Shown here piece after piece: positions 19,081 to 31,639 of a stretch of DNA of 50,052 bases; within the stretch, counting starts at the first letter, position 1, and every line of letters begins with the position of its first letter. Below the pieces are notes generated by a model. That model saw nothing but the letters and a program-made list of their open reading frames with translations, was not told where the DNA came from and ran no database searches. The stretch covers positions 35,790 through 85,841 of the forward strand of contig BFEA01000637.1 of the NCBI GenBank assembly GCA_003427395.1, given 5' to 3'. Source of the stretch: Chara braunii (Eukaryota; Streptophyta; Charophyceae; Charales; Characeae). A program made the translations under genes and the position numbers.

Positions 19081-19276
19081 TAAAATCTCGTCTCGAGTGT
19101 TCTGAACGAATGAGTGTTGCTTGGAGGATGATTGATTGATGATTGATTTTCTGCTGAGACTCTCTGGCAACTCGAGTGACTGAGTGTTAGTGCTAAGGAA
19201 ATTGCTGGTTGCCTGGTGATAAAAGCTGAAAGGTAAATTTGTGTATTCTTTGCGCTTACCCAAGCTTTGCCCTAGC

Positions 19277-19501
19277 CTACTCCACCGTCTCTAGCAACGA
19301 GCCGGTGCTATGCAGCTTGCCACGATGGTCATAGAAGCAGACCACGTATTCAATAAACCTTTTCTCCCTCGCCATTTTGACCGCGACTTCCCTCTGAGTT
19401 TGCCTATGCAATTCCATGTCTTGGATGGCTCCAGCTTCCCAACCTTCATTCCTATCCTTGCTTGATCTGCATTTTACTACAAGGGCATCATCTTCCTTCA
19501 T
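19277..19501 (-). pseudogene. Possible first gag exon or leader frame of element 1
   Basis: A 74-codon frame starting ATG after a C-run (plus strand 19506-19518). It is charged (KEDDALVVKCRSSKDRNEGW) with an amphipathic end. I do not recognise a domain. The position upstream of the zinc knuckle suggests a leader or matrix-like part of gag, but it may be unrelated. Confidence 0.3.
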
Positions 19502-22500
19502 GGTCCCCCCCCCCCACTTTGTCCCGTGACAGTGAGCTCTAGATGAGCAAGTCTGTTTTCACATAAATCGCGAGAAGCCACGAGGAATCTTACACTTCAA
19601 CTGTTTTCAGTTTTCAACCGCCGCCTCATTGGGGCATGTTAGAGAACTCAGGTAGGTTGTTTTCACTCAGCGTGATTCATTCCCCTCTTCGTCCTACTGT
19701 AGCTCCTTTTCGGAGCTGATCAAGACGAATGATTAGGATACCAGGCACCCGGTCTAGGAGCGGTTCATTCATGCTAGGTGTAAAGACTCTGAATTTTCCC
19801 TGAGATATGTCGTCAGGTATCATGCCATTATGAGGAGGTTGATCGGAGACCCAGGGTGAGCCTAATCTCAACCTCGTAAACACGTGTGTAGGGCTGCAAT
19901 ACCCCTGTGCGTAAGTCCACGCTTATACACAGGGTGAGATATGCCACGGATGCAGGGTCCTGAGATCGCTTCAACCCGACGACTAAATGCATGATATTAT
20001 AAATATCCCTTCCATTTTATGCGCAACACTGCGCGGCCAGTTTCGATGGAGCGTTTGGCTCAGTAAGTCAAAACACTCACTCGGACATTAACCAATACCC
20101 CATTCGTTGATCTCCAGGCATAGGACTTGCACATGTTTCACCACATATAGTTTGTTGAGAAAATGGTCATTGCGAGATGCAACCCCCTTTTCCCTTAGTT
20201 ACCCGAAAGGAGAGACACTCTGTTGACGTGGCAGGGCAGCAAACTCTCCCCTAAGTTCCCTTTTCGACCAAACCACGCTGCGAGTGCCTTGAAAAATTTT
20301 ACACAGAAAGAAATATCACGCAAGGTGGAGCCGATCTTTCACAGCGGACAATTTCACCCGACTGCTTGCTCATCATTGCTTTGTGGGATGTTTGCAAAGT
20401 CTGACAGTAAATGAATGGCCTGACCCAAAATACCCCAGTTACGCCTTTACCGTTGTTGCGTACGTTACGAGTTGCTACTCGCGGACGGTTCCATACACAA
20501 CAGTTTGCACACCACTATTAAGGCGAGAATGTAGGTAAGACGGGGGGGGTAAGGACGGAAAAAGTCCAGCAATGGTGACTAGTCAGTCGCCATCAAGCAA
20601 AAGCTTAACCAGCAAGTAAGCAACCCTTTTTAGGACAGATCGTTTTCGACCCATTGGCCATAATTGACCTTACTCATTTCTTTTCAGCTTCATCTAGCGC
20701 CCATGCATATTTGGCTGTCTCAGTTCTCAGACTCATCAAATTAAGCCTTAGCTGATCAAAGAAAGGCTTTTTAGAAAGCTCAACAAGCGTTCGATCAGGG
20801 TGATGGGTTAGAAGAAAAAAATAAAATGAATAAAAATAAAAAGAAAATAAAATAAAATAAGAAAGTCCAAGTTAGGGGCAAAACCTCTTATCTGAACAGA
20901 CTGGCAGCCAATGACTCGACATTACTGCTAGATTTCCTTTAAATTGAGTTTAACTTCCCACCAAAATAGGGCGTCGCCAAAGGGGTTTTACTACCAATTA
21001 TGCACGAGGAGCCTCTCGAGAGTGGTTAACCAAATCTCGCGCAAACGGGTCCTCCTCGCAAAGGATTATCCGAGGACTCGAACTAGTCTCTTTCCAACCC
21101 GGAAGCTGAAAATTAACGTTGCCTTCCCACTGATTAAGACTTTGAACTCAGAATCATAATCCGCTCTTAATACTATAGCTACTACTTCCCTACTACCGTC
21201 GGAGAAAACCGCGTCTGTTCAGTGGCCACGTGATGCACGAAATAAGGCCACCCTAGAGAGGACCGATCGGGCTACTTACGATGCTCAGGGGTTTAAGCTC
21301 TCGTCACCCATTACATCGTTTCACTCTCGCCATCAATATGTACGACACACATATACTCTTTCCCTTGGCTGGCTATCGTCCCTCTCCCTTCAAGCACTAC
21401 CAGCGACTCCTCCCTCTTTCAGTTCAACCCACCACGCTCGCGAGTTAACTCCTTTCCGATGATGAGTAACAACCCGCTCAGTCCATGAGCGCACGGTTCC
21501 TCAGCTGTCACACAATATCACCAGCGTTACCACTCCCTTCCTGAATCCAATCTCAGTAATCTTTTTCTCTCTGGCCTTAGTGTTGACTAGAGGCGAAGTA
21601 GGTCGTGCTCGATGACTGAGACTCATACCAGTCTCGCTCTTTGTCTTTCCAAGGCAAAAGGTAAGCCACAAAAGCCATGGTCATGGGCAGGAGACATCCG
21701 GCATTAAAGATGCACTCTCCTCTTCACGCGGGTCACTCTTTGAGACCAGTTTATTCAACAGGGGCTGCTCGCGGCAGCAGGGAACTGCCAAGGCAACATA
21801 TCTAGCGGAGGAGGCAACTGACGTCAACAGTGTCGCTCTGTTATTAGTATGTACTAAGGCCATATACGACGAACTCTACTCCGCGCACACTCCAAATTCT
21901 CGTCAAGACTAGGGGAAGGTAACCTGCAGACCCCCTGACTAATCGCGGACTTCAACAGGTCCTAAAAGCGACCGTTGCTCGCTCTCTCTCTGTTTCCCTC
22001 CCCACCTGCATACATCCTCTCTCTCTCTGCGCTCCGCGCTCAAACGGTTTCTACTCGCTCACACTGACACGAACTCATCACCTTGCCATCCACTCATTAG
22101 GATCACATGGTCTTGCATGCCGGTTCTTCTCTTGTCCCGCTCATCCGCGTGAACCGCGTCAATGGCCCTTGACATCGTAAGCCAGAAAACTTGTTCAAAG
22201 CGCGCCCCTAGGTGCCCCGAGTCAAAGCTCAGGCGAGCTACAGGCGACCATGATTAGTAGATGACGCCAACCATACGGTGGCTTTCATACGCTCCCCTTC
22301 TTCACTGGACGTTACCCTCTTCTGTCTCGTGACTCGCACTTCTCACAGTCCCTCTCTCGTCCACAGAGTAAAACCAAAGTAGGTTCGCTAACTCATCCAT
22401 CCCCCATCTGAGCGTTCGCCCAAGCCCCTTCAATCCGGTGACAGCGCGGAGTCCGCTAGCGCGGACGCAAGGCTGTCGTTCTTTAAGTTGAGTGCCAATC

Positions 22501-22677
22501 ACAGGCCGATAATGGCTATCTCACAGGAACCAGGTTCTTGTCGAAGTGCCCAATGTCCACCGTGGCCACCACATGCACTGCTGCACTCCCCCGTACTCTT
22601 ACTGCCAGCTAGACACTGCCCTCTCTGTCACACACGAACTACCTCGATTGTCGTTGACTTCGGAGACTCCCCCTCTC

Positions 22678-23373
22678 TTACATGTGTCTCTCTCCTTTGC
22701 CTTTCACTTCAACTGTCCCGCGGCCTCCAGGCCTCCGCTGTCGCGAGCTGACTTCGGGTCCATCTTCCACAGGTCCAGCGGGTGGGTGGTCCCGTCGCCA
22801 CTGGTCCAGCCCATGCCAGGATTGGGTTCGAACCTCCCGGTCACTCTCCTCACTCTTTGCCTCCGTATCGCGATCTAAGTGCCACTGTTCCCTTTCCGCC
22901 GTGTCTGTCGAGGTCCCTCTCTCCAAATATGAGACAGTCACTTTCATTTCGTTCGTGACCCTGTCCCTCCTGCACCTTCTTTCAACACGGTCCCTGGCCT
23001 CCGTAATGGCCAGCTGCAGTCTCTGGTCTGCCCTCATCTCCTCCTCTTTCTCCCCTTCTGCATTTATCTTCAGCCTTACCTCCCGATTGCAGTGACTATA
23101 GTCCAGAATAGCAGTCACCATAGGCCCCTCACCTGACATTCGCTCCCACCTCCAGATGTACTGGAGGTACTTCGGCCTATAGCCGTATAGCCCATTACTC
23201 TGCACCATAGCCACAAGCCCGTGGCCCGTAGTGTCAAGGTGCCTAGTGCACGAGCACTCGGCCAGCCTCCTTTTGCGAACACCCAACACTTTTCCCGCTT
23301 CTAGCTCAGTCCACCAACCATCAATACGGCGAAGGTCCCTGAGCGCCCCTCCAACCAGTAGCCAATGACTCAT
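22678..23373 (-). CDS. Hypothetical 231-codon open frame
   Basis: The longest frame in the gene-poor stretch. The N-terminal part has a mixed hydrophobic/Trp composition (MSHWLLVGGALRDLRRIDGW, GLYGYRPKYLQYIWRWERM). The middle is a charged, probably helical segment (KINAEGEKEEEMRADQRLQL), and the C-terminus is Arg/Gly-rich. The Trp/Tyr-rich segment resembles real protein more than random translation, but I do not recognise a family and there are no supporting splice or promoter signals. Confidence 0.25.
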   Translation of the reverse strand: MSHWLLVGGALRDLRRIDGWWTELEAGKVLGVRKRRLAECSCTRHLDTTGHGLVAMVQSNGLYGYRPKYLQYIWRWERMSGEGPMVTAILDYSHCNREVRLKINAEGEKEEEMRADQRLQLAITEARDRVERRCRRDRVTNEMKVTVSYLERGTSTDTAEREQWHLDRDTEAKSEESDREVRTQSWHGLDQWRRDHPPAGPVEDGPEVSSRQRRPGGRGTVEVKGKGERHM

Positions 23374-23451
23374 CCGTCTCGTCCTTTATAGGCCCACCAC
23401 TCACTACGGTCCCTACGTTCTAAATGAAGAGCTCGTACAACTTCTCCCCTT

Positions 23452-23470
23452 TTTTTTTTTTTTTTTTTTG
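23452..23470. repeat. Poly-T tract
   Basis: Uninterrupted T run followed by GAATTCTGCATT; possibly a minus-strand poly-A tail. Confidence 0.7.
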
Positions 23471-23965
23471 AATTCTGCATTTTTGCGATCTGTAAATACA
23501 AGAAATAATAATACAATGACACAAATAAGATAAAGAGGGAAAACGAAACGCTGAACCTCAACGGTCATAGCACAGGCGACTCTCTTAGCTGCCAGTCATT
23601 AGTCCTTTTACTTTTGGCATAAAATGACAGTGAGCTCGTCGCAGTGGTCCCATAACGGGATACGAGCGGACGCCTTCCGCCTTTCAAAAACAGAGCGTCG
23701 AGCTACCCCAAACGGGTACCCGTGTCCGATGGTAAGGAGGGGACTCATGGCCCTCTGCAGGGTGATGAGTCTCCGGCCAATGCGGCCGCGGGTGCTCCCA
23801 TCTTGTGGGATATTTTGCCGCCTCCTTACCGGTCAAGCTTACCGCGACTGAAGCAGGAATGTTGGGTAACTAGGCGACCCATAAGCTACCACTAATCTGA
23901 AAGACAGATCGTTAGCCCCCCTGTGAAACGCCTGAGGGAAACGATACTCAGAGAATTGCTCAGAG

Positions 23966-23993
23966 CATTGATAATAATAGTAATAATGATATC

Positions 23994-24033
<40 letters not shown>
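23966..24033. repeat. (AAT)n microsatellite
   Basis: About 13 perfect AAT units preceded by imperfect ones. Confidence 0.95.
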
Positions 24034-24663
24034 GGAAAGGGTTTATAATGCCACAACGGCCAAAACCGCTGAATTACCTCGAACTAAAGCGAGGGTCCAA
24101 ATCAGCACAAGCCTGACGCACAATTCCTTTTCGCTTTTTATTTTCTTTTTTCTTTTTCCTTCCCTAATCCCAACTGCGCACACCTGACCCATAACTTAGG
24201 GAAAAGGCATCTGACGCGCAGTAGAAAGGACAACGCCGATCTGTCTACTTTTGCGTCCCTGGGCGAGCCTGGCGGCTACCGCGGCCACATGCCGGTAGTG
24301 CTCTGCCTGTGGAGCAGGGCGTCGAGCCTGCGAGGACCAATGGAAAGTCCAGCTGCGCACCCCCATCCTTTTGCTAAAGTGAGTGCCGACTGGACCAGCC
24401 TATCAGAGCTCCTTCCAAGCACGCCTGGTGCACTGCGAGAATCAGCAAGTCGAGTGACGAGTACACCTCGAAGACCCTGCGGTACACTGATTCCTAGCTG
24501 GCAACAAATAAGTAGAGGCCTAGAGCAAGCGTCGGTACTCAACGAGGGTACTTGAGCAGGTATTCAGTACCAGCAGGGGGCCGGGACTCCGCGCCCTCCG
24601 ACAACGCTCGTTTCCCGACATGGCCTTATGGTAGGGCCAGTTGCAACCCCTACCGGCGGCTGC

Positions 24664-24734
24664 CTTTTGACTTCTGGGCAGCCCATCAGGCCTCTCTACT
24701 TTTGACTTCTGGGCAGCCCATCAGGCCTCTCTAC
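24664..24734. repeat. 35-bp tandem duplication at the gag 3' edge
   Basis: Two exact copies of a unit starting CTTTTGACTTCTGGGCAGCC, at 24664 and 24699. The gag frame ends inside the second copy, so this may mark the breakpoint where pol was lost. Confidence 0.9.
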
Positions 24735-26695
24735 ACTTTGGACAATATTTGATGATGTGACCAGGGTCACCGCAATATATGCACTGCCTCTGGTCCACAC
24801 GTTGTTGCCAGACGCCCTGGTCCGGGCCCAAATCTTCCCAAGGTCGGCTCTGTGGCAGACCTGGGTGCCAACCATTTCTTAGATAGGGTGACCTATTCCC
24901 CCTATTCGGTGACCTATATCCAGAACGGTTTTGCAAGGGACCTTGACCCCTGCCCCCCGCTTGGCGGTTCCCTCTACCGCCAACCCCCTGATCGCCCTGG
25001 AAACGACCACTTGAGGCCCGACCCCCTTGGCCCTGGCCTCTACCTCTTCCTTGTGGCCTCCCTTCGACTGCGACAGCAGCGTAAGTCCTCCCCTGGTTAG
25101 CGCTACTGTCTCCTTCCTCTTCTAGTCCCCACTCTATCTGGTCGTAGGGGACTTCATCCATACCACCTTCGTCTAGTGTAAGGATCAGGCGATCCTTTGT
25201 CTTGACCTGACCCGAGATGGTATAGCCTTTCCACTTTTTGCCCTTATCCAGGTCCTTGTGCTAGAAAGTGGAGACTGGCATGGACCGCGCTTCGAATGCT
25301 ACCACTTCCCTGCTCAAAGCATCATAGGTCATGGTAGGTTGCTGACTTTTCTTAAAGAAATGCCCGCATAGCTGTTCGGGCATAGCACGATAAAAGAGGT
25401 TGACCAATTGGGTCTTCGTGACCCCATGGTCAGGAACGGCGACCAACTCGTCCATCACACCTTTGAGTGCCCTGACACTCCTCCACTGGCGAGAATGGAT
25501 GGTTTGTAGTTTATCTGAAGCTTTGACACTACGGGTAATGTCTGCAAACCGTTCTCTCAATAACTTAAGGAAATCGTTGAAAGGGGTAAATGCCAAATAT
25601 GCAACAAAGTCATCGTTGCAATCAGCGGCACGACACAGGGAACGAACGAAGGTTGCTGCTTCCTCCCTAAGAGCATGGATAACTATCAGGACGTGTTCAT
25701 CTGGGGCGACTTTCTGTAAGTGCATATACGTCTCAATATTCGCTTCCCAGTTGTCAAAGTTCTCCTCCTTCTTTCCACTATAGGAGTCGGGAAATTTCAC
25801 TTTGACAGGCTCCCTACGAGGACGTGCCTCTTCTTCCTTGGGTGCAGCCAGCCTGGCACCGTCTATGGCGCCCGTGCAATAACGCTCTGTGTTCTCTAGG
25901 CGGGCCTTCACCTCTGAGCCCATCTGCATCACTAACTCACGTGCTAAGCCCCTGAATCCCAGCCGTACAGATCGCAGGGCTAAGTCCTGACTCCTACCAA
26001 ATGGATATTGCTCTTTTTGTACCTGGGCCATGTGCTCTATGTTCCTCGCCATGACCTGCATCTTCCCCAACAGGTCCGCCTGCGCCGCCATCTGCTCTCC
26101 CGATTTCTTTACTTCTTCCAATTCCCTTGTCGCTTGACTCACGACGTCCACTCTTCTTTTCCTTTCCCTCATCAGCCGCAACTTCCACTCCATCCTCTTC
26201 TCATCTTTGATTGTCTGCCGCTTGAGTGGATCTTCCTCTACATCCCACTCTTTCATGGCCGCCTCTTGCTCTTCCCTGGTTACATACATCAATGCCTCCT
26301 CCTCTTCTCCCAGGGAAAAACTGGCCACCCGTTCCGTAATCTTCTTCTCCAACGGATCTTCCTTCGCACCACTGGGTCCTGCTCTTTCTCTTGTCCTTCT
26401 CCTCTCCAGTGGTTGTTCTTCTACCTCTTTTTCTGCCTCTACCGCTCAGAGTTTTTCTTCCTCCTCCTTTTGCAACCTCTCCATTTCTCTCACCATCTCT
26501 TCCTCAATCTTCTTCTTCTTCGCCGCCTGTTCCTCCAACAAGGCCTTCTTTTTGGCCTCCTTCTTCTCTCTTCTCTCTTCTCTCTTTCACGATGGCGGCG
26601 ACTTTCGCCTCCTGTTCTGCTATGTAAGGGGATGTGCTCATTCCTATACACGTGTCAACCATGGTGATAGACGCACAACCAAGTGACGGTTCCAC
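24721..26695 (-). pseudogene. Orphan Ty3-type gag (Gag domain plus CCHC), no pol
   Basis: A probable ATG at 26641 opens a Lys/Glu-rich coiled-coil head (SPYIAEQEAKVAAIVKERRE), broken by a frameshift near 26575 and a TGA at 26448-26450. The main frame then runs to 25261. It holds the retrotransposon gag capsid core (VKFPDSYSGKKEENFDNWEA, VIHALREEAATFVRS, FNDFLKLLRERFADI, LFYRAMPEQLCGHFF). A single TAG (25261-25263) precedes the in-frame nucleocapsid part, which is Gly/Arg/Gln-rich and ends with the CCHC knuckle CIYCGDPGHIIKYC. The gag differs in sequence from element 1. No protease or RT follows. Confidence 0.8.
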
Positions 26696-27242
26696 TCCTC
26701 ACCACTTAGACTCTCCCCCTAACCGACTCAACTTAAGACCGACTCAATCTAAGGACCACATGATTCGAATCGAACCCTGCCAACTATGGTCTCTAGCCTA
26801 GACACTAAACGACAACCGTCACTACAAAACCTATTGCTGATCAAGAGGCATTTAAGGAGATCCCCTGTAACTCCTCAGGAATTCTTTAACGTCGCAGACA
26901 GGACGACGCGATCAGCAGGTTCTCTAAAGACTTAGACGGCCCGTTGTGCAACCCACAACTCGGATTTTGGGCCTACCGTGCCACACCGAGAAACCCGGCG
27001 GTCAGTACCAGTCCTTGGGAGGGTTCGTGTCCTCCGGGACAGTCGAGTCGTCAGACACAACCTTTAGCCCTACTCAGCCCGTGTGGGTTTGGTCAACGAG
27101 GCCCTATCCTTCATACACGGAGTCCTATCACCTGGACAAAAGAGACTCAATGCAGAAAGAAGAGACAAACAGACTCAGACTCAGCAAGTACCATGGGTAA
27201 GTGCACATCCATAGGGCGAGGGGATAGGCTAAGGGCTTGGCG

Positions 27243-27365
27243 AGATTATACCAACTCCAGCTTGATCAAAATCGTGGTCAACAGCTCCGGTCAACACCTT
27301 GGTCAACGCTTGGTCAACACGGTCAAACCCCGGTCAACTCTCTGGTCAACACCTGGTCAACTCCC
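27243..27365 (-). promoter_or_regulatory. Eight-copy W-box-like array with TATA-like box
   Basis: GGTCAA (reverse complement TTGACC, the WRKY W-box core) occurs eight times, starting at 27276, 27289, 27301, 27312, 27321, 27332, 27344 and 27355, spaced 9-13 bp (mean about 11). On the minus strand, about 26 bp downstream of the array, lies TGGTATAATC (27243-27252). The orphan gag (start 26641) lies further downstream in the same orientation, so this could be the U3 enhancer/promoter of its 5' LTR. Binding is inferred from motif only. Confidence 0.45.
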
Positions 27366-27493
27366 AAGTCAGCTATGGCTGCCGGCACTTTCTTCCTCGC
27401 CAACTCCCCTTCTCTTCACCTTCTTCACCTTTCTTCTATCTCGCCCTTTTCTTCTTCCTTCCTCTTTCTCCTCTCTTTTTTTTTTTTTTTTTT

Positions 27494-27548
27494 NNNNNNN
27501 NNNNNNNNNNNNNNNNNNNNNNNNNNNNNNNNNNNNNNNNNNNNNNNN
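27494..27548. other. Assembly gap (55 N)
   Basis: Run of N preceded by a T homopolymer; open frames spanning it are not reliable. Confidence 1.
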
Positions 27549-27703
27549 TTTCACCCTCGGCTTTGTCTGTCTTCAACTTCGTTGTCCCTCCTTCCTTCTT
27601 CCCCGGCTATGTCTCCTCCTTCCTTCTTCGTCACTCCGTGTTCGAGCTCCGCGACTATGGCCGCCACTTACTCTTGGACCACACAACCAATCTTGTATCG
27701 CTC

Positions 27704-27705
<2 letters not shown>

Positions 27706-27764
<59 letters not shown>
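27706..27764. repeat. (TC)n microsatellite
   Basis: About 29 TC units, interrupting otherwise mixed sequence. Confidence 0.96.
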
Positions 27765-27767
<3 letters not shown>

Positions 27768-28590
27768 GTTGCCTTCTGTGCAAGTACACGACACCTCCTT
27801 CCGCAGCGCAGCTATGCCGGACTTCCTTCTCCGATGGTGCACCTCGGCTATGGCGCCTCACTGGCACGTGACTGCTTCCCTATCAGCAACGACTATGGCG
27901 CGTGGGGTAACGGGAACCAGCTCCGATACCAGTGCAATCAGGCTTGCTTTCACTTCCACTTCACATACATGCAAACAAATGGGGATTCACACTAGCGCAA
28001 GGCGCCCACTCAAAGCTTAGAGATATGGAAATCAAGAACACAGTTCAAATGCAAGTTCACTTCAACAGGCTATGGCGCATCGGCGCCTGAACATCCCAAC
28101 CTTCGTCACTGTGTCCAACCCCACTATTCACACACGCTCACTCTGGATCACCCTGAATACCACCCCACACACACGCTTAGTCTTAATTCCTTCTACAACG
28201 GCTATCGCCGCAATACCACTACTGAGTATGGCTACGATCTCCCTTTAGCCCACTTTGCCTTCGGGCAACCTGCAGACCACCTTCGCACAAGACGTTGTAG
28301 CAGCGCTTCCGCATGGCTTACGCAGCGAATGAATGAATGGCTGGAAGCTGCTTCCTGATTTATACTTCTGTTCGTGGCTGGTCTGCCCTTTTCCACCGGG
28401 CCCTTGGTGCACACAGTCCCACATGGTACTTGCTGACTGCATGGGATGGTACCACCGACTCAGCGCAGTCGCACTGCTGACTCGGTGCAGTGGGTTTACC
28501 ACTTGCCCACTTGCCTTTGGTCTGCTGTGGGCAATCTTAGGAAGGCCACTTCCGGACCTTCCGGAAGGCTGTGGACTTGGCCTTTCGAAA
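27765..28590. other. Mixed sequence, no convincing gene
   Basis: Only short frames on both strands, no domains. The right part (28235-28590) is GC-rich with CCGGACCTTCCGGAAGG inverted motifs like those in the LTR-like blocks, so it may be U3 of another LTR leading to the TATA box at 28673. Confidence 0.4.
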
Positions 28591-28591
28591 C

Positions 28592-28682
28592 TGTAGCAGC
28601 TACGACCTTGACCTTTCAAGAATGTAGCAGTTACGACCTTGACCCTTCAGGACTCCTACAGCTACGACCTCTACTATAAAAT
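28592..28682 (+). promoter_or_regulatory. 31-bp tandem repeats upstream of a TATA box
   Basis: GTAGCAGCTACGACCTTGAC (28593) and GTAGCAGTTACGACCTTGAC (28624) are 31 bp apart, with a third partial copy (CTACAGCTACGACCT, near 28656) and a diverged one before. The TATA-like CTATAAAAT (28674) follows directly. The layout is typical of LTR U3 enhancers; no coding sequence follows in plus orientation. Confidence 0.5.
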
Positions 28683-28783
28683 TTGACCCCTATGCGACAG
28701 ATCTACGGATCAAGACCCCACGGACACACAGGTCTACGACAGACTACTACTGGCTCCTAAAACACATGTTACGGGTTCAAACA

Positions 28784-28973
28784 CACACAGGGGTACTGTA
28801 CACAGGTATTGAGGTCTAGGGATCGAGCCCTGGGATCTACATCCGCTACTGCAAAAGGGCTGTCTCTTATACACATCTAGATGTGTATAAGAGACAGCAC
28901 ACAGGGGTACTGTACACAGGTATTGAGGTCTAGGGATCGAGCCCTGGGATCTACATCCGCTACTGCAAAAGGG
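28784..28973. other. Nextera junction with 76-bp duplication (artefact)
   Basis: CTGTCTCTTATACACATCT (28860-28878) and its reverse complement (28879-28897) form the Nextera mate-pair junction. The 76 bp before it (28784-28859) are repeated exactly after it (28898-28973). This is sequencing-library DNA incorporated in the assembly; peptides read through it are spurious. Confidence 0.98.
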
Positions 28974-28986
28974 TGAAAACCGTTTC

Positions 28987-30680
<1,694 letters not shown>

Positions 30681-30915
30681 AGTGGAGGGTTCCATCCGTG
30701 CTAAAAAAGCAGAAAAACCACAACAGCGAAGGAGGAAGATAACAAGGGAGAAAGAGACAAGAAAGGACAAGGAGGAGGAGACAGAAAAAGACGAAAAAAC
30801 GAGAAAACGAAAAAATGAAGAACGAAAAAAGAAAAAAGAAAAAAGAAAAAACGGAAAAAAGAAAAAAGAAGAAAGAAGAAAAAGGAAAAACGAAAAAAGC
30901 GAAAGAACGAGATGG
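30681..30915. repeat. Purine tract (GAAAAA-rich)
   Basis: More than 200 bp of almost pure plus-strand purine interrupted mainly by AACGAAAAA-type motifs. The Lys/Glu-rich frame on plus and the Phe/Ser-rich frame on minus are composition artefacts. Confidence 0.75.
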
Positions 30916-31500
30916 GTTATCACTCAGTCCCTCGGGAAGTATCGAAGGTGGCTCGAGGTGATTGCCAGTCCGATAGATACGTCCCGGGCTCAAGGCCCAT
31001 TAACCCAGTGAAAACCAGGTATCAGTCCATTCCATCCGTGGTTCCCGTGCCTGTGACTCTTCGTTCAAGTGGGAGGCAGGTATATTCGTTTTCCCTGTGA
31101 TTGTCCCTTGAGTTCCCCGATTTCCTTCAAGGAGGGATCCGCCTCGATATCCCACGATCGGGAGATATCGAAGGATGATGAGGTACCACCCTGCTTGGTC
31201 CGTAGGTCCAAGGCTCGAGGCTCGTTGTTTTCCTCCGTGAGAGGTGGGTTCAGGGGAATCTGGTTGGCTGCTCTCCATTTTGTTCGCTGGTGGGTCATAG
31301 ACAGGTGGGTCTGTGGGCCCGTGCCTACCTGTTTTGCCGGTTCCAGGATCGAGCTTGGTCGAAGAGCGGGGTTCCCCTTTTTGTGGTATTCGTCCGCTCG
31401 AGGTAGGTTTATAATCTTACCTGGGTCTGCATATTTNCGGGGCTTCTCTCCGAGCCTCCTCCCGCCGCTTTGTCCTTCGAGGGGTGGTTTCCTAAATTCC
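30916..31500. other. Unassigned region with GGGAGATATC-type motifs
   Basis: Related phrases (TCGGGAAGTATCGAAGGTGG at 30943, TCGGGAGATATCGAAGGATG at 31158) indicate an internal duplication. One unresolved base is at 31437. No domain was recognised in any frame. Confidence 0.35.
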
Positions 31501-31620
31501 TGTGTATATGTGTGTGTGTGTGTGTGTGAAAGAAGAAGAAGAAGAGGAAGAAGAAGTAGGAAGGAGAAGAGATGGAGGATGAGAACAGGAAGAAGAAGAA
31601 GATGTCGTCCTCCTCGCTAT
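31501..31620. repeat. (GT)n and (GAA)n microsatellites
   Basis: GTGT run (31505-31528) followed by GAAGAA-rich DNA to about 31605. Confidence 0.85.
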
Positions 31621-31639
31621 CTCACCTGCAGGTAACCAT

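Larger units (their letters stand above)
14140..19501 (-). mobile_element. Element 1: Ty3/gypsy chromovirus, decayed
   Basis: Minus-strand order gag-like, CCHC zinc knuckle, protease, RT, RNase H, integrase, chromodomain, as in Ty3/gypsy chromoviruses. The element is inactive: in-frame stops at 16359-16361 (TAG), 16116-16118 (TAA), 15846-15848 (TAG) and 15426-15428 (TAG), a small deletion just before the YLDD motif, and an inverted duplication near 17.3 kb. No matching 5' LTR was identified right of 19.5 kb. Confidence 0.85.
19502..24660. other. 5 kb without convincing genes
   Basis: Mixed-composition DNA with a G8 run near 20541, short A-rich stretches, a poly-T (23452-23470) and an AAT microsatellite. 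Stop codons are dense in all frames apart from one 231-codon frame at 22678-23373. Box-A and box-B-like sequences occur singly (near 20059 and 22826) without a foldable tRNA. It sits where pol would be expected after the gag at 24.7-26.7 kb, but no protease, RT or integrase motif is present. Confidence 0.5.

Noticed and set aside
20050-20110. tRNA-like GGAGCGTTTGGCTCAGTAAG
   Set aside because: Box A looks good, but no box B or cloverleaf follows at the right distance.
22810-22850. Box-B-like GGGTTCGAACCTCCC
   Set aside because: No box A or foldable tRNA upstream; the stem does not pair.
26008-26667. 219-codon Leu/Phe-rich plus frame
   Set aside because: It is the opposite strand of the Glu/Lys-rich gag N-terminus.
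26762-26782. GATTCGAATCGAACCCTGCCA as tRNA 3' end or PBS of the orphan gag
   Set aside because: The T-loop is at the wrong distance from CCA and no stem forms; judged coincidental.
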